This document shows, piece by piece, positions 6,037-7,517 of a stretch of DNA of 7,517 nt. The first letter of the stretch is position 1; each line of letters starts with the position of its first letter. Location of the stretch: NCBI GenBank assembly GCA_028717165.1, contig JAQUOK010000136.1, positions 1 through 7,517 on the forward strand. The letters run 5' to 3'. The notes below the pieces were generated by a model. That model searched no databases, was not told the origin of the DNA, and saw only the letters and a list, made by a program, of their open reading frames with translations. Source of the stretch: Victivallaceae bacterium (GTDB taxonomy: Bacteria > Verrucomicrobiota > Lentisphaeria > Victivallales > Victivallaceae). Position numbers and translations under genes: made by a program.

Positions 6037-7517
6037 TTATTTCGTTTCTGAATCCGTTTTCTGCGATTTCAATGCGTTTGTAATTCCGGCAACGGTGTTC
6101 TTTGTCGCCTTTAAGGCATCATAAACTCTTCTATTCCATATTTCAGGCCCCAGCGCTCTGCGCCATTGTTTTATGGCTTGACAATTTTCTTCTCCTGCGA
6201 TTTTAAGTTCGGCCAAAAGTGTTTTTAGCTTGCCGTTACCATTATCAGAGGAAATGTAATCAGCTATTTCATAGATGCTTTTAGCCAGTTTTATATATGA
6301 AAGCACCACTCTGGTTTCATTAGCCAAGTAGGGATTTTCAAATTGTCCAGCTATTTTCAATGCCTTCCTGCAAATTTCTATCTTTTTGTCAAAGGCATCC
6401 GATTCCGTATAATATCTGAACATACCTTCTCCAAGAACAGGTGTTTTCTTCTCTTTTATCATGTTCACCGCCTTGCCCCAGGAGTAACAGGTGGGAAAAT
6501 CGGAATCATAGACATCAAACTCTACAGGGCCCATTAATTCGGACCATTCTCCCACCTTATCCGGATATTTATATCCCTGCCGCACGGCCCAGGCAATGGC
6601 AAATTCCTTTTCGCTTCGCCCGTTTAAGTTCCATGTCCATTCGGCAAACGCCTGATAATTGAAGCCGCATATTTCCCTGCCCATGCGGTGCCAGCCGGTC
6701 ATACCGCAAGCCCCTTTGTATTTTCCGGCAATTAACTGGCTTACAAAATCTTTTATCCTGTGCGCTGAACTTTCAGGAACCTTGAATTCAGGCGTTTCCA
6801 CCGCGCCGTTGGCCGTAAACGGTACGTCATAACTGGCAACCCACCTGCCCAGGGCAGCGTAATGATCGAACAGGGGATTTACGAATAAATCCCGTGGCAG
6901 ATGTCTTACTCTACCGGCTTCAGCCGCACAGCACCTTTCTATTTTGATTTCAGGAGGAAGCTCTGCAAGAAGTTTATAATACCTTTCATTCGTTGTCGTG
7001 GAGATAAACAGCCTAATGGTCAATTCAGGATAATGTTTACGTACCTCACGCCAAGCAGCGACAAATGCCCGGCCTTCGGCTACGAACTGCCCGGCCTGCC
7101 TGCATTTCTTACAAGCGCACTGAGCCGGACGCTCAGTAAGCCAGCAGCTTATTTCCCGCGCCCCCTGAGAACATATATCCGTCATCCATTCAGCAATTAT
7201 TTTTGTCAAAAGGGGATTTGTCGCACAGGGAGCTCTATGCTGATCCCCGCCTTTATGCGCAAAATATCGACCGGCCACAGCGCTGTCGCCCTTACCCGCC
7301 AATTCCGGATACGCGGCATACATGCTGGGCAGGAAGTTAAGATGGGTAATAAAAGGTACATGCTTAAAAGCTTTTAACTTTCCTTCTTTCAAAGACTTTA
7401 CGTTTATTCTTGCCTGATTCCGTTTGTCCAGTACGACTTTATTCAATTTTACCTCATGCATTTTGCCGTAGTTCAATTTCAGCTCCGCCAGCCATGGAAT
7501 CCATTCTGTGGGAAAAT
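6037..7517 (-). CDS. DUF4838-like protein, possible glycoside hydrolase relative, 5' end beyond window edge
   Basis: The frame is open from the right edge to TAA at 6037-6039, giving 492 visible residues. An in-frame TTG at 7474-7476 could be read as a start, but open codons reading FPTEWIPWLAELK precede it with protein-like content, so the gene most likely begins outside the window. Visible residues about 52-140 carry ITHLNFLPSMYAAYPELAGK, CATNPLLTKIIAEWM and ISCWLTERPAQCACKKC. The order His-x-x-FLP, Tyr-x-x-x-x-PE, 'C-x-x-NP', then a Cys-x-Cys-x-x-Cys after a strand, is the pattern I know from DUF4838 proteins, which resemble family 20/67-type glycosidases. ELTIRLFIS and the Trp-rich YQAFAEWTWNLNG (about 287-299) would suit further barrel strands. 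The last ~110 residues are helical. Catalytic residues cannot be assigned. A signal peptide, if any, lies outside the window. The gene is followed after 30 bases by the large GH42-like gene. Confidence 0.75.
   Translation of the reverse strand, partial: FPTEWIPWLAELKLNYGKMHEVKLNKVVLDKRNQARINVKSLKEGKLKAFKHVPFITHLNFLPSMYAAYPELAGKGDSAVAGRYFAHKGGDQHRAPCATNPLLTKIIAEWMTDICSQGAREISCWLTERPAQCACKKCRQAGQFVAEGRAFVAAWREVRKHYPELTIRLFISTTTNERYYKLLAELPPEIKIERCCAAEAGRVRHLPRDLFVNPLFDHYAALGRWVASYDVPFTANGAVETPEFKVPESSAHRIKDFVSQLIAGKYKGACGMTGWHRMGREICGFNYQAFAEWTWNLNGRSEKEFAIAWAVRQGYKYPDKVGEWSELMGPVEFDVYDSDFPTCYSWGKAVNMIKEKKTPVLGEGMFRYYTESDAFDKKIEICRKALKIAGQFENPYLANETRVVLSYIKLAKSIYEIADYISSDNGNGKLKTLLAELKIAGEENCQAIKQWRRALGPEIWNRRVYDALKATKNTVAGITNALKSQKTDSETK

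Noticed and set aside
6901..7377. Plus-strand open frame of 158 codons
   Set aside because: It is fully antisense to the DUF4838-like region with the Cys-x-Cys-x-x-Cys motif, and its composition looks random.
7474..7476. TTG as the start of the DUF4838-like gene
   Set aside because: The frame stays open to the window edge with protein-like codons, there is no convincing ribosome binding site at the right distance, and the family pattern expects more sequence upstream.

Overview
The window is a stretch of bacterial chromosome with moderate GC content, completely filled by three genes that all read on the minus strand. In transcription order they are: the 3' part of a DUF4838-like protein (6037-7517, cut by the right edge), a complete 1546-residue secreted multidomain protein with a GH42-like core (1366-6006), and the 5' part of a right-handed beta-helix protein (1-1353, cut by the left edge). 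The gaps between them are 30 and 12 bases. Each downstream gene has its own AGGA-type ribosome binding site, and I see no terminator or obvious promoter between them, so they look like one operon whose first and last genes lie outside the window.

All three products look like carbohydrate-active or carbohydrate-binding proteins. The first has the Cys-x-Cys-x-x-Cys motif and flanking pattern I associate with DUF4838, a family found next to glycoside hydrolases. The second has a signal peptide, two CBM4/9-like jelly rolls, a charged helical spacer, six HEAT-like repeats, a clan GH-A-type (GH42-like) barrel, a beta-galactosidase trimerisation-like domain and a C-terminal beta sandwich. The third is a pectate-lyase-like parallel beta helix. 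The reasonable inference is a polysaccharide-degradation or glycan-processing locus; the substrate cannot be read from the sequence.

Large secreted proteins that fuse HEAT repeats with GH42-type domains, next to DUF4838 and beta-helix genes, fit the PVC group (Lentisphaerota, Kiritimatiellota, Planctomycetota) or a similar uncultured lineage. This is an inference from gene content; there is no rRNA or marker gene here to confirm it.

I saw no RNA genes, mobile elements, CRISPR arrays or origins, and no gene on the plus strand. No stretch of more than 30 bases lies outside a gene. The most noteworthy item is the HEAT-repeat array between the carbohydrate-binding modules and the catalytic-type barrel of the large protein, together with a Glu-Glu pair where clan GH-A enzymes normally have Asn-Glu.
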